Numbered from the stretch's first letter, positions 24,405-36,849 are shown. The stretch: 64,000 nt of DNA from Bettongia penicillata ogilbyi (GCA_023548195.1 JAJHZJ010000041.1:248001-312000); one strand, 5' to 3'. Notes: generated by a model not told the origin, from the letters alone. A program made the numbers and translations.

Positions 24405-25800
24405 TAACATTAATCAGCCATCAAGTAGTTAATAATCATTTATTCAGAGCTTGCTAAGTTCTGGGAATTCAAAGAGAAGCAGAAAAAAATCTCTATCCTT
24501 AAGGAGTTCACAGTCTAATGTGAGAGACAACATGCTAACAATTATGTACAAACAACATATATAAAGAATAAATTGGAGATTAAAGAAGATTGGAAAAGAC
24601 TGCTTGTAGAAGGCGATATTTTTACTGGGATTTGAAGGAAGCCAAGAGATGGCAATGAGAAAGGAGAGAGTTCTAGGCTTAGGGATTAGCCAACGAAAGG
24701 CATGAAGCCTGGAGATAGAATGTAATGTGTGAGAAACAGTAAGGAGTCCAGGGTCACTGAATCATGGAGGAGGAAAGTAACATGTAAGGCTAGAAAGGGC
24801 TAGTTTATAAAGGGTTTTAAAGCCAAACAGGATTTTATATTTGTTTGAATAATTATTAGGGGACCAGTGGAGTTGAATAAACAAGGGGTTGGGATAGTGG
24901 AATTTCAGTTTGATAGCTGAGTAGAGGATATACTGGAGTGGAGAGATATTTGAAGCAGGAAAAATAATGAGAAAGCTGTTGCAATAATCTAGGAACAAGG
25001 GGGTGAAGGCCCACACCAAGGGTGTAACAATGTCAGAGAAGACAGGAGGACACATAGACAGATGTAACGAAGACAGAGTCAACAGGACATGGTAACTGAT
25101 TATATATTGGGAAGGGGAACAATGAGAAAGAGTGAGGGGTCCAAGATGGCAACTAGGTTGGATAAATGGGAGCTGATGATGACTTTGAAGTAACTGGCAA
25201 ATAAAGAAGAGGGAATAGATTGAAGGAAAAGATAAAAGGTTTACCTGGGACGTTAAAAATAGGACAACTAGTCTGAGATGTCCAATAGTCAGTTGGAAAT
25301 GCAAGACTAGAGAGAGGTTTGGGCTGAATAAATAAATGTGAGAATCATCTAAGAGAGAATATAATTGACAGTGTATAAGTTTACCAGTGAAAGAGTATAA
25401 AGAGCCTGGTATAGCTCCCTGGGGCCATCCACAGTTAATATATGTAGCCTGGATAAAGACCAGTGAAAGACTGCGGAGTGGTCAGATAGGTAGGAGAACA
25501 GGGAGACATTAATGTCCCAAAAAACACTCTAGAGAGAAAAAAAAATATCAAAGAAAAGATAGTAATTGGCAGTGTAAAAAGCTGGAGAGAAGTCAAGAAA
25601 GACAAGGATTGAGAAAAGATTTGGAAATGAAGAAATTATTAGAAACTCAAGAAAGAATAGTTTTGGTTGAATTGGAAACCAGACTATAGAGCTGATAGTG
25701 AGAGAAAAGGAAGTGGAGGTACCTGTGGTCTATTACCTTCTCAAAGAGTTTAGCCATAAAAAGAGGGAAGATATTTAATGGTATGTTGTATTGGTAATTA
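24405..25800 (-). mobile_element. L2 LINE, long antisense copy
   Basis: The longest L2 here. The minus strand holds a 180-codon open stretch (24,762-25,304) with the conserved C-terminal motif after the reverse transcriptase: LDYCNSFLIIFP (family: LDYCNSLLAGLP), then LQYILYSAIKL, and HWSPNN where the family has HWLPV. The plus strand begins with the antisense 3' end (catttattcagagcttgcta, ctatccttaaggagttcaca). Frameshifts before and after the open stretch show it is dead. The surviving frame is a relic. Confidence 0.85.
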
Positions 25801-25849
25801 TGAGAATTAAAGATCTTCCCCATCCGTTAAGAGAAACTTGATTAGGAGA

Positions 25850-26510
25850 ACAGATCTTTTTGTAGTGGCAAAGAATTGGACATTAAGGGTTACCCATCAA
25901 TTGAGGAATGACTGAACAAGTTATGGTAGATGGTTGTTGTGGAATACTATTGTACTGTAAGAAATGATGAGCAGATGATTTCAGAAAAACATAGGAAGAT
26001 CTATATGAACTGATGCAAAGTAAAATGACCAGAATAAGGAGAATATTATAAGTATCAATGTATTATGTATAAGATTACCAGAAGAACATTATAAGGATAA
26101 GAGTATAATGTATAAGTAACATTATAAGTGCAACATTATAAGGATGATTAACTGTGAAAGACATCTACTCTGATCAAGACAATGATCCAAGACAATTCCT
26201 AAGGACCCATGATGTTGTGCTCTCCACTTCCGAGAGAGAGAGTTGATAAAGTCTGAGAGCAGATTGAAGCATCCTTTTTTTAACTTCATTTTTCTTCTGC
26301 ATGTGTGCTTCCTTTCGCAATATGGCTAATATGGAAACGTTTTACATGATATCGCATGTGTAATTGATATCAGATCAATTGCCTTCTCAAGGGATGGGGA
26401 AGGTTTAGGAGGAAGGCAGAAAATTTGGACTCATATTTTTAAATGAATGTTAAAAAATTTTCATGTAATTGGTCAATACTTAATTGAATAAATAAAATGA
26501 TATTGAAAAA
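25850..26510 (+). mobile_element. L1 3' end, sense
   Basis: 'agtggcaaagaattggacat', 'aatgactgaacaagttatgg' and 'aaagtaaaatgaccagaata', then 'gatccaagacaattcctaag', to a terminus 'gaataaataaaatgatattg'. It is 5'-truncated in late ORF2 and keeps a complete 3' UTR. A small tandem array of an 'acattataag' unit sits inside it at about 26,085-26,140. Confidence 0.82.
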
Positions 26511-26867
26511 AGCTTATTGTCTGCAAGGGGACCTTTGAAATTGGTTGATCCACCCAAATGTTCAAATCCTGACTTTTCCATCATCATGTATGCTCAAAGA
26601 TTGTGGCTTCCTTGAAACAGATGTTGATAAAGTGCAGACAACTAAAAAGTAATATTTACTGATTCTGACAGTGACTGAGATGCTACATCAGTCTGAAAGT
26701 TCCTGTAGTTAATCTTCTTAGATTTAATGAAATCACATTCCAAATCAAAGGTATCATGGCCTGTTGTAATTTATTTATATTAAAACAAAGGATGCAATGA
26801 AGCCATGTGACAGTCACTTGAGTCTCCTTTGGTCTGAACTGGGGTCACAGCATGGACACATTAAGTC
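26511..26867. other. Unassigned stretch
   Basis: No gene or repeat recognised between the L1 and the hAT-type element. Confidence 0.4.
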
Positions 26868-27075
26868 CAGGTTTAGGGGTGGGGAAGCTCCGGTCTCAAG
26901 GCCACATGTGTCCCTCTAGGTCCTTGGGTGTGACCTTTTGACTGAATCCAAACTTCACAGAACAAATCCCCTTAATAAAAGGATTTGTTTTGCAAAACTT
27001 GGACTCAGCCAAAAGGCTACACCCAAGAACCTAGAAGGCCACATGTGACATCAAGGCTGCAGGTTCCCCACCCTG
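26868..27075. mobile_element. hAT-type MITE
   Basis: A 208-base near-palindrome. The left end (CAGGTTTAGGGGTGGGGAAG) and the inverse of the right end (CAGGGTGGGGAACCTGCAGC) match with small gaps. The arms continue inward ('ggccacatgtgtccctctag' / 'ctagaaggccacatgtgaca') to a centre near 26,970. The CAGGGGTGGGGAACC-type ends are of the hAT superfamily. Flanking octamers (attaagtc / cttgagct) are only a weak 8-base duplication. Non-autonomous; no transposase. Confidence 0.8.
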
Positions 27076-27779
27076 CTTGAGCTAGTATAGATCTGGTCTA
27101 CCAGAAGTGGAAACAGGAGCCTACTTGGTTTTACTCTGAGGAGACCCCAAGGAACTAGTAAAAGAGTAAGTCTTTATAAATACATAATTTAGCTGAAGTA
27201 GACCCCGTACACCAATCGTGAGTAAGATAGAGACAGAGCTAAACAGAGGTTGTAAGGTTTTTGGTGCTAAGTGATTATTGCTAAGGATTTATCAATTATT
27301 GTAGCAATTTCTATTTATAATCTTCTCACCTCCAGAAGGACAAAGGGTCTTAATCTGATCACACTTCCACAGTGAAGAAAATAATAGGATGCCATGTTCC
27401 CTGGAGATTGTTATGGGGGACGAACACAGTACAAGGCTGCCAGTTTTCAGTTAGTCTATTCCCTGCCAAGTGCTATTGGATCTGTAACTGAGAAAGGCAT
27501 TCACTATAGTAGCTGTTGTCTCTGTTTAAGCCAACCTGAGAATTCACTGCCCTTTTAATTGAATCTGTTTCCAGGACAAGACAAGTGGCTGAGCTGTTTC
27601 GTTGGACTAGCCCCTCTCCTATCCATCACCTCACCCCAAACTCCATTAGATTTTGAAAACAAAAGCAAAAACCCTCTCCCTTACAGCAAATAAACTTAGT
27701 CAAAGAAAATGAATCCATACATAAGCCACATCCTGAAATGTGTGTAGCATTGTATCATGAGCCCATCACTTCTTTGTCA
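27076..27779. other. Unassigned stretch
   Basis: No gene or repeat recognised. Confidence 0.4.
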
Positions 27780-28860
27780 GGAGGGGGGTAGAACGTTTCA
27801 CCATCGCTGGCCTTCTGCGGTCATGAATGGTCATTCCATTGATCAAAGTTCTTAAATATTTCAAAAGCTGTTTTTCTTTACAATGTTGTAGTCATGGTGT
27901 AAATTGTCCTAATTCTGCTCTCTTCACTCTGGATTAGTTCATATTATTCTTTCTTGATTTTTCTAAATCCTTCCCCTTTCCTTTGTTAAAGTACACAAAA
28001 TTACATTACATGCATATAAGATAAATGTTCAGTCACTCCCAATTTGATGGTCACCCCTTTATAATTTCTAGTTCTTTATTGTAAAAAAAAAACAGTTTGT
28101 TACAATTATTTGTGTATAACATGGATAGTTATCTCATTTCTTTGGTCACTGAGGAATACATCTAGCAATAATATTGCTAAGTCAAAGGATATGCACAATT
28201 TAGTGACTTTTGGGGTATAACTGTTTTTCAGAATAGCCTATCAATAATGTATCAATGTCCTTGAACTCTCCAGTTTCTTCCAACAATTGCTGTTTTTCTG
28301 TTTTGTCATCTTTGCCAATTTGATAGGCAACAAGTGATGTATCAGTGGTGTTTTAATTACAATTTCTCTTATTTAAGTGATTTGGAGTACTTTTTAAAAA
28401 ATATGATTGTTCATATCTTTCACCTTTTCCCTTAGAAACTACTTGTTCATATTCCTTGGTATATGAGATATATTTCCATATCTCATGGAAAATGGATCTT
28501 TTTCTTACATGTCTGAACCAGTTCCCTATATATCTTGGATATCAGAACTTTTCCAAAAGATTTTTCCTCAGTTAACTGATTTCCTTCCAATCCTAATGGT
28601 ACCAATTTTGTGCACAAAAATGTTTCCATTTTAAGTCACCTAAATTGTTAATTTTTTTCTCTTGTGATCTCTATTCTTTGTTTATGCAAGAATTTCTCCC
28701 CTTTATATAGCTGTTAAATGCATTTTCTTCTCTAATCCTGTGATTTGCTTGTTATGTGAACTTTAATATATATGAATATATATATATGTATGTATGTATG
28801 TATGATGTATCAGTTTGAAGTTTATTGAAGTAGATAGTATGAGATGTTAGTATACACAAG
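27780..28860 (-). mobile_element. L1, antisense (3' UTR to ORF2 C-terminal region)
   Basis: Reading left to right gives L1 backwards: 'catcgctggccttctgcggt', 'ctaagtcaaaggatatgcac', 'tatcttggatatcagaactt' and 'cagttaactgatttccttcc'. These match antisense ORF2 C-terminal sequence of marsupial L1. A TATG microsatellite (28,766-28,806) has grown within it. Confidence 0.78.
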
Positions 28861-28871
28861 ATTTATGCTAC

Positions 28872-28984
28872 CAGGGAGCTTTGAGCTCTATGTCCTCAAG
28901 TGTGGCTCTTTGACTGAAGAAAGGCTACACTTGAGGACCTAGAGAGTTATATGTGACTTTCAGGCCATAGGTTTCTCACACCTT
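28872..28984. mobile_element. hAT-type MITE nested in L1
   Basis: A shorter relative of the element at 26,868: 'ctatgtcctcaagtgtggct' on the left pairs with the inverse of 'acacttgaggacctagagag' on the right. L1 sequence continues on both sides. Confidence 0.7.
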
Positions 28985-30310
28985 TTAGAGTGTTTTATAG
29001 TTTTCTGATCATTTGTTGACTTTTTTTAATGATGAATCCTTACCCCCTAATTAGGATCTTTTTATTGAACTAGTGCTGCTAAATTCATTGGCTTTGTGAT
29101 CTTGGTTTCCTAACCTCTCCCATTGATTAACATATCTATGTAGCTATAACAGGATGAATATCAAGACTGAAATAAAAGTAGATGATATGGTTATTTACCC
29201 GATAACATAGAAATTTAATAAGTATGACTTTGTACTATAGTTTGAGATCAGGGACTGCTAGGCCCCCTCCTCATTTTTTTTCATGATTTTCCTTCAAATT
29301 CTTAATCTTTTGACCTACCAGAAGAATTTTGCCATTTTTTTCTAATTCTATACAGTAACTAACTCTTTGTTACTTTGGTTGGTATGGTGCTGAATCTGTA
29401 AATTAACTTAAGCAATATTGTAATTTGTGTTGTATCGACACGACTAACTATGAGTCATTAATATCAGTCAAATCTTTGTTTGTGTGAATAGGTTTTGGTA
29501 GTTGTAGTCATTTACTCCCTCTGTATGTGCTAATACTTAGCCTCTCAGCTGTTTTATATGTCCTATAGTTATTTTGAACAGAATGTCTCTTTATATCTCT
29601 TCACTTTGCTGTGTATTTTAGGTAATTTTTAAAGTTGATGATTTTGGGGTACCATTTGGCTGAAATTATCTCAATTAATCTTAATTAAATTTCTAAACTT
29701 TTCTTATTAGATGATCATATCTTTAAAATAAGTAATACCTTTGTTTCCCCTTTCCCAATTCTTATTCCCAATTTTCTTTTATTTTTCATTTTTTTGCTAT
29801 AACTAGAATTTCTTGAAGTATATTAAGCAATGTTTACTTTACTCCACCCCTTACTTTCTTTACAACAGCCTCAATGTTTCTCTATTTTATATATATAAAT
29901 TATGTTATAATTTATAATTATATAATATATATTATATTATATATAATATACAATAATTATAATAAATATATAATTATATATATAATGCTGGCTCTTAGTT
30001 TTAGAAAGATACTTTTTTACTATATTAAATAATGCTTCATTGATTCCTATGCTTTTGGGTACTTTTAATTGAAACATATTTTGTTATGAAATTTTTCCAA
30101 ATCTATTAAAAATCACATAGTATTTTATTGTTTTTCTGTTTCATATAGCTGATCATGTTCATAATTTTCTTCATATTGATCCAACTCTCCCTTCCTGGTA
30201 TAAATCCAATGTGGTCACAATGTATAGAATTTTATTATGCTCTTTTAACTTCTTTGCTAATTATTTTATTCAGTATTTTTTCACTCACTTTATCCTAGGG
30301 AATGGCTTAG
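28985..30310 (-). mobile_element. L1 ORF2, antisense (continuation)
   Basis: Continues the antisense L1 beyond the MITE: 'tagtttgagatcagggactg', 'tgctaggccccctcctcatt', 'ccaactctcccttcctggta' and 'tataaatccaatgtggtcac' lie in the order expected of reversed ORF2. Together with 27,780-28,860 it spans about 2.4 kb. It is interrupted by AT-rich expansion at about 29,885-29,990. No intact frame. Confidence 0.78.
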
Positions 30311-31304
30311 GCAATGGAAAGTACTCAACATGATGATGTTGGTATTGAGCTTCTACAACAGCCCATATCCAGACATGAGTGTTTTCAAAAATCCTCAAGA
30401 AACAGATGGTCAATTACATTCATTTGTAGGAATGTAGTCACCAACGACTTGTCCAATTTTTAATCCATGCAGATAAAGTTCTTGAGGTGGGGGCAGCATA
30501 AACCTCGTGTGTAAATTAGTGAAAAGTCAAAATTGAGTATTGGAAACATAATGAGAAACTAGACTTTAAAGATGTTAATTTTTTATATTTGGAATCACAG
30601 AATCTTTAAAGCGTAAAAGTGTCCTTTCTCATACATAATTCCTCCTAAATTTTCTGCTAGCTCATATCATGATCTCATCCTCTCCTTGTTTTCCGAGTCA
30701 ATCACTTTGATTCCAACTTCACTTTTCTCCCTTCAGTCCTGACATTATAATTAGTCATTTAAATGACATGTTCTATTTGGACTTTGAATTCCTAGACTGC
30801 TTGACCTTCCCATTTTTACTGTTCTAATCCCCAGTCCTTGTTAACTCCCACCATCTGCCATCTTTACTCCTCCTTTTTTGTCTGTAGTTTATACCTTATT
30901 GAGTCAACCAGTGCCAACGCATATGGTTTGCTGTATGTAGTCTCAGATCCCAGACACAACCAAACTTTTGCCCTAGCCTTCTACTTGCCATCTATTTTGT
31001 TGCCACATACACACTCCTCTCCTTTAATCATTCCAATCTAGAAATTGATGTTTATATGATTTAGGGAAAAAATAATAAACATTAAAGCAGGGAAACAATG
31101 TGACAAACTGGTATATGCATATAGCCAAAGCTGGCCTTTTTCATTCTTTCTGTTTCATATTAATGATGGAATTTGTTGTTCTTTTTTTTTAATTTTGATT
31201 TCTCCAGAAGAAAAACAGAAAATATTTTTAAAAATAATTTTAACAAATTGTGTTCTCTATCAAGGACTGTAGAACTACCATGCTTGACTAAAACATCATA
31301 GTCC
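30311..31304. other. Unassigned stretch
   Basis: Pyrimidine-rich from 30,640 to 31,050. A 67-codon plus-strand frame at 30,838-31,041 has no recognisable domain. Confidence 0.4.
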
Positions 31305-31380
31305 TAAGGCTTCCAGAGTGGAGCAAGTATAAAAAAGGTGTTCAAAAAGTCTTGGTGTGGTTTTAAGCTTTAAAACTGAG
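31305..31380. mobile_element. Mariner-type MITE, one arm
   Basis: 'tgttcaaaaagtcttggtgt' and 'ggttttaagctttaaaactg' match one arm of the small mariner-like element at 46,323. The other arm is absent or decayed. Confidence 0.45.
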
Positions 31381-31389
31381 ACAGAAACA

Positions 31390-31500
31390 GTGTTAATCTC
31401 TTGGAATGCAAATACAAAGAAAAATATAAAGAAGTCTCTGCCTTCAAAGAACTTACATTCTACTAGGGAAAGACAACACTTAAAAGGGAGCTGAAAATCA
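31390..31500 (-). mobile_element. L2 3' end, antisense
   Basis: 'ggaatgcaaatacaaagaaa' and 'tgccttcaaagaacttacat' then 'tctactagggaaagacaaca' are antisense L2 3'-end sequence. Confidence 0.65.
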
Positions 31501-33299
31501 GGGGTGGAGAGCACCGTGTTGTGGGTAAGTAATCCAGATATTTGTAGGTGACCTAAGTTTGATATGAGAATGACTGCCAAGGATGTCTCCTCAAACGAAA
31601 GTTCCAGGGCGAAACTCACCAATTGGAAGAGGAGACTATACTAGTAGATGCATTGCTGGCATGAAAAGGCAACCGAGATGGAAGTGGAGAAATAGTCTGG
31701 AGATTCATAGGCTGGTCCAGGTTTGAAGAATCATGTTATTACTAGATGGCATAAATGTACTTCAGTGAAGATACCTTATATGTATGATGATACCAGCACT
31801 AGACTCTCTGTTTAAAGTTGAGGGGATGATATTTAATAACACAAAGAAACTGATAGAATAAAAACAAAATCTCTTCAGGTAAAACCAAACAGACAAAAAT
31901 TAATTAACTGTGCAATACTCCCAGTGAAAATAATAATCCTTGCTACCATCTGCTTGAAACACAATACATACACCCTGGGACCAAATTCAAAATTGAAGGC
32001 AAAATAGCAACACTGTCTAAGTATTGGATACTTGCCCAAAGTCCCATCACTTCTAAATATGGAGATAAATATTGAAGGTTCTGGAACATTTGGATAAACT
32101 GTCCAGATTGTAGCATTCTCATGATCTTGTTTTCCCACAACACAAATGCATGTGTCCAGGGTGCATTCTATGTCTCAAAATACCATATTCCGTGGGAAAT
32201 ATACATCAGATAAACCAAACTAAATTTAGTAGACTAAGAAACTTTTTGAGCTGAAGAGAATCTTAAAGATGATCTGATCAACTGTTTTTTTTTTCTTCCC
32301 CCAAACTGATCATAATTCAGAGAAGACATGTTGATTTTATTTCTCTGATCTAGAGAAAAATGAAAAGTTTTTACAATTGTTTTATTTGAAAAATAGAAAA
32401 AGACTTAAATTGGTCAATTGAAGTCTGTTAGTATTAACAGTAAATATTCAGGATTGGGGAAATTTGACATTAATTGGAATTTAATCTGAGTATGCTTTAT
32501 ATAATAATAAAAAGTAATATATTCCACTGTAAGGAGGAAAAGAAAGTGAACTTTATGGTTTCAATTTCGTTAATAAGCAACACACAGAAACCTTAGCCTT
32601 TGACATCTTCACCAAGAATAATTATTTATTTTGTGGGAGGAGGAGTCACGATGCTTATTTAATTTTTGTGGAACTATCAATAAACCCCCAGAGAAGGATC
32701 TCTCTTCATCAATATGGGAAAGTAATTGTCTCAGAGAGCATTGGTGGAATTTTAGAATTAATATGACCATACATTTTAACTTCGTTAAAATCTTACTATG
32801 TTATTTCACTATGTCTTATGTCCAAGACGCAACTCAAATAGCACCCTCTCAGAGCCATGACAAGAGCAAGGTGCTTGAGGTTTTGATATATGACCCTGAA
32901 TTTATAAGACACTAAAAGTATTTGAAATCTTTCAGCAAAAGAAACAGCACTGCTTAGCACCTTGTTAACAAGAATAATTAGTTAAAAAATAAAGCTTCCA
33001 GATGGTCTGTTTCAGTATCCCTCACATTCCAACTGAGCTCCTAAGTTTGTGATATACTCTCCAAATCCATGCGGTAACAAGCCCCAAAGTGCCTGGGAGT
33101 CTTCACCCACATGGTTCTATGTCCCAGATTTAGGATTCATTTTAATACCTATTGTCACGGACACAGCTGATGTTACCCAAGTGCAAAAATGTAGAGTTGT
33201 AACTTTGTACCTACTTATCTATGAATTCTCTGACACCTCTCAGTTAAAATTTCCTTCATCTGATATGAATTTAATACTCCTCTTGAGCATTTATATTTT
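31501..33299. other. Unassigned stretch
   Basis: About 1.8 kb without a recognised gene. A weak antisense MIR-type fragment lies near 32,245-32,290 ('ttgagctgaagagaatctta'). Open frames of 87-97 codons at 31,875-32,138 (minus) and 32,631-33,342 (plus) match nothing that I know. Confidence 0.4.
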
Positions 33300-33475
33300 A
33301 ATGTGCACTATATCTACATGTCTTATCCCTGCTAGATTATAAACTTGTTGAGGGCATGACTTTTGTCTTCATTATATTTGTTATGCCATCATTTTTCCAC
33401 CCCATAATCCTCTAGTGTCATGCATGGTACATTCAAGACAGTTGAATAATTGTTAAATGAATGATGTATTATTTT
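33300..33475 (+). mobile_element. L2 3' end, sense
   Basis: 'ctagattataaacttgttga' and 'gggcatgacttttgtcttca' followed by 'ttgaataattgttaaatgaa' is the sense L2 3' terminus. Confidence 0.65.
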
Positions 33476-33679
33476 GTGTAATCATCCCACTTTTGTCTCA
33501 AGGATAAGGAACCACAATTTTAAATAAGCTATATCCACACTGACTTGTTGCCAAATGGGTGAGTGCTTCCTCTGTGAATTGGTTGCTGATTTTCCTAAGC
33601 TGCCGTGGTTTTTTATCAGAAAGCTGTTCATTAGGTGATCATTTTTTTCAAACATATATGTAAGTACTCATGGATTGGG

Positions 33680-34290
33680 TCCTCAAATAGGGTCTGTAGC
33701 TCACAAGCCCTTACTTGAATATTTCTCATTAAGTAAGCCAGTAGATAGTATTAACCCTAAGCAAAGGCATTTACTAAGATATAATAGTAAAAACAGCAGC
33801 TATAAAGACTTACTCCCATCCACCTAAGGCACATCTCCTACAAATAGACAACTTTCATGAAAAGAGTGGGCCCAAACTTGGAGTTACGATAGCAAGTTAG
33901 GTCCACATGGAAGATACTCATGTGACAAGACAACTCTCAACTCCTAGTATTTCAGGGCCTGAAAGTCTTCTTTCTTCATGAGAAAGCTCCTCTTGGATGC
34001 AGTTCTGCTGAATATCTGGTTCTCTTTGCTTCCAGTGTTTCCCTTTCTCAAAACTGCTTCCTCTCTCAAGTGTGTTTTTCTCTGTATGTCTGTCTGCATA
34101 GAAGGGGTGTCTCTGGGTGCAATATACCCTAACGATGGAATAGGTCCACTTTAAAGTGACATGGGAATTGTGGAAAGTAAAAAGAAAAACTCTTTCCTCC
34201 TCTCTCAAGAGTTGTTCTCTCTCTAGAGGGAACCATTTTCTGTTGTTCTGGTTCATGGCTTACAACTTTCTGGAATTCCCCAGGAATTAA
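33680..34290 (-). mobile_element. Possible LTR or long retroelement fragment
   Basis: On the minus strand a 112-codon frame (33,918-34,256) is followed by 'ttagtaaatgcctttgctta' and 'gggcttgtgagctacagacc'. This looks like LTR R-U5 sequence with a weak poly(A)-like signal. No TG...CA ends or duplication could be placed. It may instead be unique DNA. Confidence 0.3.
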
Positions 34291-34614
34291 CTATTTAAGG
34301 TTCCCAAGGATGTAGCTTCTTACCTTCTTAATTCAGTCAGAAAAAAAAGTATTCAAATATCATAAAGAGAAAGGGAAATACCTCATTACTACAATTCATT
34401 TAATACCTCATTAATACATTTTTATTATATTATGAATAATCTAGACTTAATGATGGTTAAATATCAATCCCCCTCTACTTAGATCAACTGATCCTTCTAT
34501 AACTGGTGATATAGTCCATCACTGGTTCCATACTAAAATTTATCCAGAGATTATAATCAATTGACATGATCTTTAACAACTGTCACCTCAATACCACAGT
34601 GAGATATCTGTAAA
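34291..34614. other. Unassigned AT-rich stretch
   Basis: No gene or repeat recognised. Confidence 0.4.
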
Positions 34615-34907
34615 GTTTTTTTTATCATTTTTTTAAGACTGGGTCTCTTCATCTTGCCCAGGCTGGAAATCCAGAGGCCCCATCAGCATGGAACCTCCTT
34701 CATTTCTTAACTAGGCCACTTCACCACACTTTAGCCAGTCTAGTGTCTCATCCCTCCCAGGGCTTATCACATTAATGACAAATTCAGTGCAATCACCAGT
34801 TTTCATAATCTGCTGTAGGTCAGAACTACCAAGCTCAAGCTTATCACAAGTACCAGCCTCAGCCTCTCTGGTAGCTAGTATTGCAAGGGGTAGAGTCACT
34901 ACACACC
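34615..34907 (-). pseudogene. RN7SLP: 7SL (SRP RNA) retropseudogene
   Basis: The minus strand follows 7SL RNA, the scaffold of the signal recognition particle, from end to end. The 5' Alu-domain part has 'gctaccagagaggctgaggc' (7SL gctactcgggaggctgaggc). The S domain has 'tgattgcactgaatttgtca' (7SL tgtccgcactaagttcggca) and 'ttccatgctgatggggcc'. The 3' Alu-domain end has 'ccagcctgggcaagatgaag' and 'agacccagtct'. The RNA part is about 34,636-34,907, about 272 bases against about 300. An A-rich tail (34,615-34,635, seen as T on plus) shows L1-mediated insertion. Divergence is high and no promoter function is expected. Confidence 0.85.
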
Positions 34908-35619
34908 TAACAAGAATTATTTCAGTAGAGGCCCCTTACAGTATATACCAAAGATATGTATCAGTGGTCTCACATACTTTATCTCTAAGCAAGAGGGAAA
35001 TGGTAAAGGGGACTCAGGTCTACTCAATCTAAAATAATTGTTTTCCCCTTAGAAAGTGCTACCCTGATGAGGTTTGCTATGCTTGTTAACCAGTTCCAAC
35101 TCTAGTCAATTAGGTGGTAAATGTAGGAACCCAGAAAACAGGCAAGTAGAAAAACAAAACAAATGGTCAAAGCTGCGCCAACCTTAAATGTAGCTAGATA
35201 TCTAGTATTGTAGGTATTAGGATTTCTGTGTCCACCTCATCCCCATTTACTCCTCTACTGAGTAGTCATAAAAGAATGACCCACTCTTGGAGGAAATTAG
35301 TACATATCCCCCACCTCTTCTGGTAATTGATAGAGATAGTTGACAGTTTGGGGTAATTAATAATGCCACCCAAATGTTTAGAGAATTATTTGAAGAGTTA
35401 TTGGGGTGTTTTGTGAATCCTGAATAAATAGGAAGTATTTTTAGGTGGAAAATACTCTTTCTATATGGCAGAGAAAGAACAGACATAAAAATTTGTGGAA
35501 ATTATATCCAAAACTAATTTCCTAATAGGAATTCTTCTAAATAATGTGTGTGTTTGTAGAATTTAATATGAAATGTAAAGTGCTACAGTGTCATAAGATG
35601 ATAAAATCATGGGACCACA
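34908..35619. other. Unassigned stretch
   Basis: No gene or repeat recognised. Confidence 0.4.
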
Positions 35620-35805
35620 GGGTCATAGATCTAGAGCTTGAGAAGATCTCAGACCCATCTTGTCCAATACTTTCATTTTACAGATAAGGAAATTGAGACT
35701 CATCAGGTTAAATGACAAGTCCAAAGTTATATAAGTTGCAATAATTAGAAATGAGATTTAAATTTAAGGTAGGCTGTAATACTCCAGAGCCAGTAGTATT
35801 TCCCC
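35620..35805 (-). mobile_element. MIR-type SINE, antisense
   Basis: 'ggtcatagatctagagcttg', 'cattttacagataaggaaat' and 'ttaaatgacaagtccaaagt' are the antisense marsupial MIR-type SINE. Confidence 0.7.
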
Positions 35806-36849
35806 TGTTATAAACACACTGAACAGGGAACCATATTTCCTTTCAACCAAGAAGCCTTACATGTTTGCTTTTCTTTGGTGGGAGTACGGGGGGGGTCCCA
35901 CTGTGGTAGCAACAAAAAATAGTTCCAAGTAGAAACAACTTCTGGGACCTTTGAGGAACAGTAAAAGAAGTTATAACAAGGAGGCATGACTGAAAACACT
36001 GTCAATTCTTGCTGGGAGTAATAATAGCTGCAGTAAGAACCATACCACTGGAATCATCAGAAAGAGTAGGACGTGTGAAGAACACCACCCAGATAAATCT
36101 TCCAGGAAGCTTACTGTGAAAAGAACCTTCGCATTCTACACCATAAGTGTTTCTAGGTATTTCCTTCAAATTATTAAAACTATACAGATTTGCAAGAATC
36201 ATTAGATCCAATATTTGCTGATTCATACATTTTTACTTTCCTCTTTAAAAAACATTTTTTGTAATATTACAAATTGTGTGCATGCAGGTGCAAAGTATCA
36301 TAGTATTTCAACGGTTATTGCACCTGAATTTTTCCCTAAAATTCATGAGTGGTAGACTATCAGCCAAGAGAACTCAGAAAACTAAAACATATCCAGACCC
36401 TTAAGGCTATGGAACAAAAGGCAAAATATTTTTTATGTCTTTTTATTGCAACAAATAACTGAAAGCACTAATACTTCCCTTTCTCTCCCTTCTAATATTT
36501 TGGGAGTGTTTTGTTGACACATTTAAAGGTTCCTGAAAGGAATATGCAGAATTCATCTTTTCTTATTTTCACTCACTGTTCAAAGTGATTTCTGAGACTC
36601 CAGGATTACCCCAAACTATTATGAAGCATGGTAGTAGTACTTTCATGGAAGAACTCTGCAGCGTATTCTGAAAGTGTATGTCAGTGGTTCCTCTTCCACA
36701 AGCCTTAAGGAAGTAGAAAAAGCTAAAACTGACTAGTGTATGCTCACGCTAAAAGAATATCTGATTAAGTGAATCCCTCCACCCCAATATCACCAAACAG
36801 GAAGAACAAGCCGTCCAACGATGAAAATGCATTTAAAAGAAACAAAACT
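35806..36849. other. Unassigned stretch
   Basis: No gene or repeat recognised. Two minus-strand frames of 65-74 codons (35,808-36,226) have no domain. Confidence 0.4.

Noticed and set aside
24762..25304. 180-codon minus-strand frame as a possible new gene
   Set aside because: The LDYCNSF and HWSPNN motifs identify it as the C-terminal part of an L2 LINE ORF2 with frameshifts on either side.
31296..31622. 108-codon minus-strand frame
   Set aside because: Overlaps a mariner-type arm and an antisense L2 3' end; repeat-derived.
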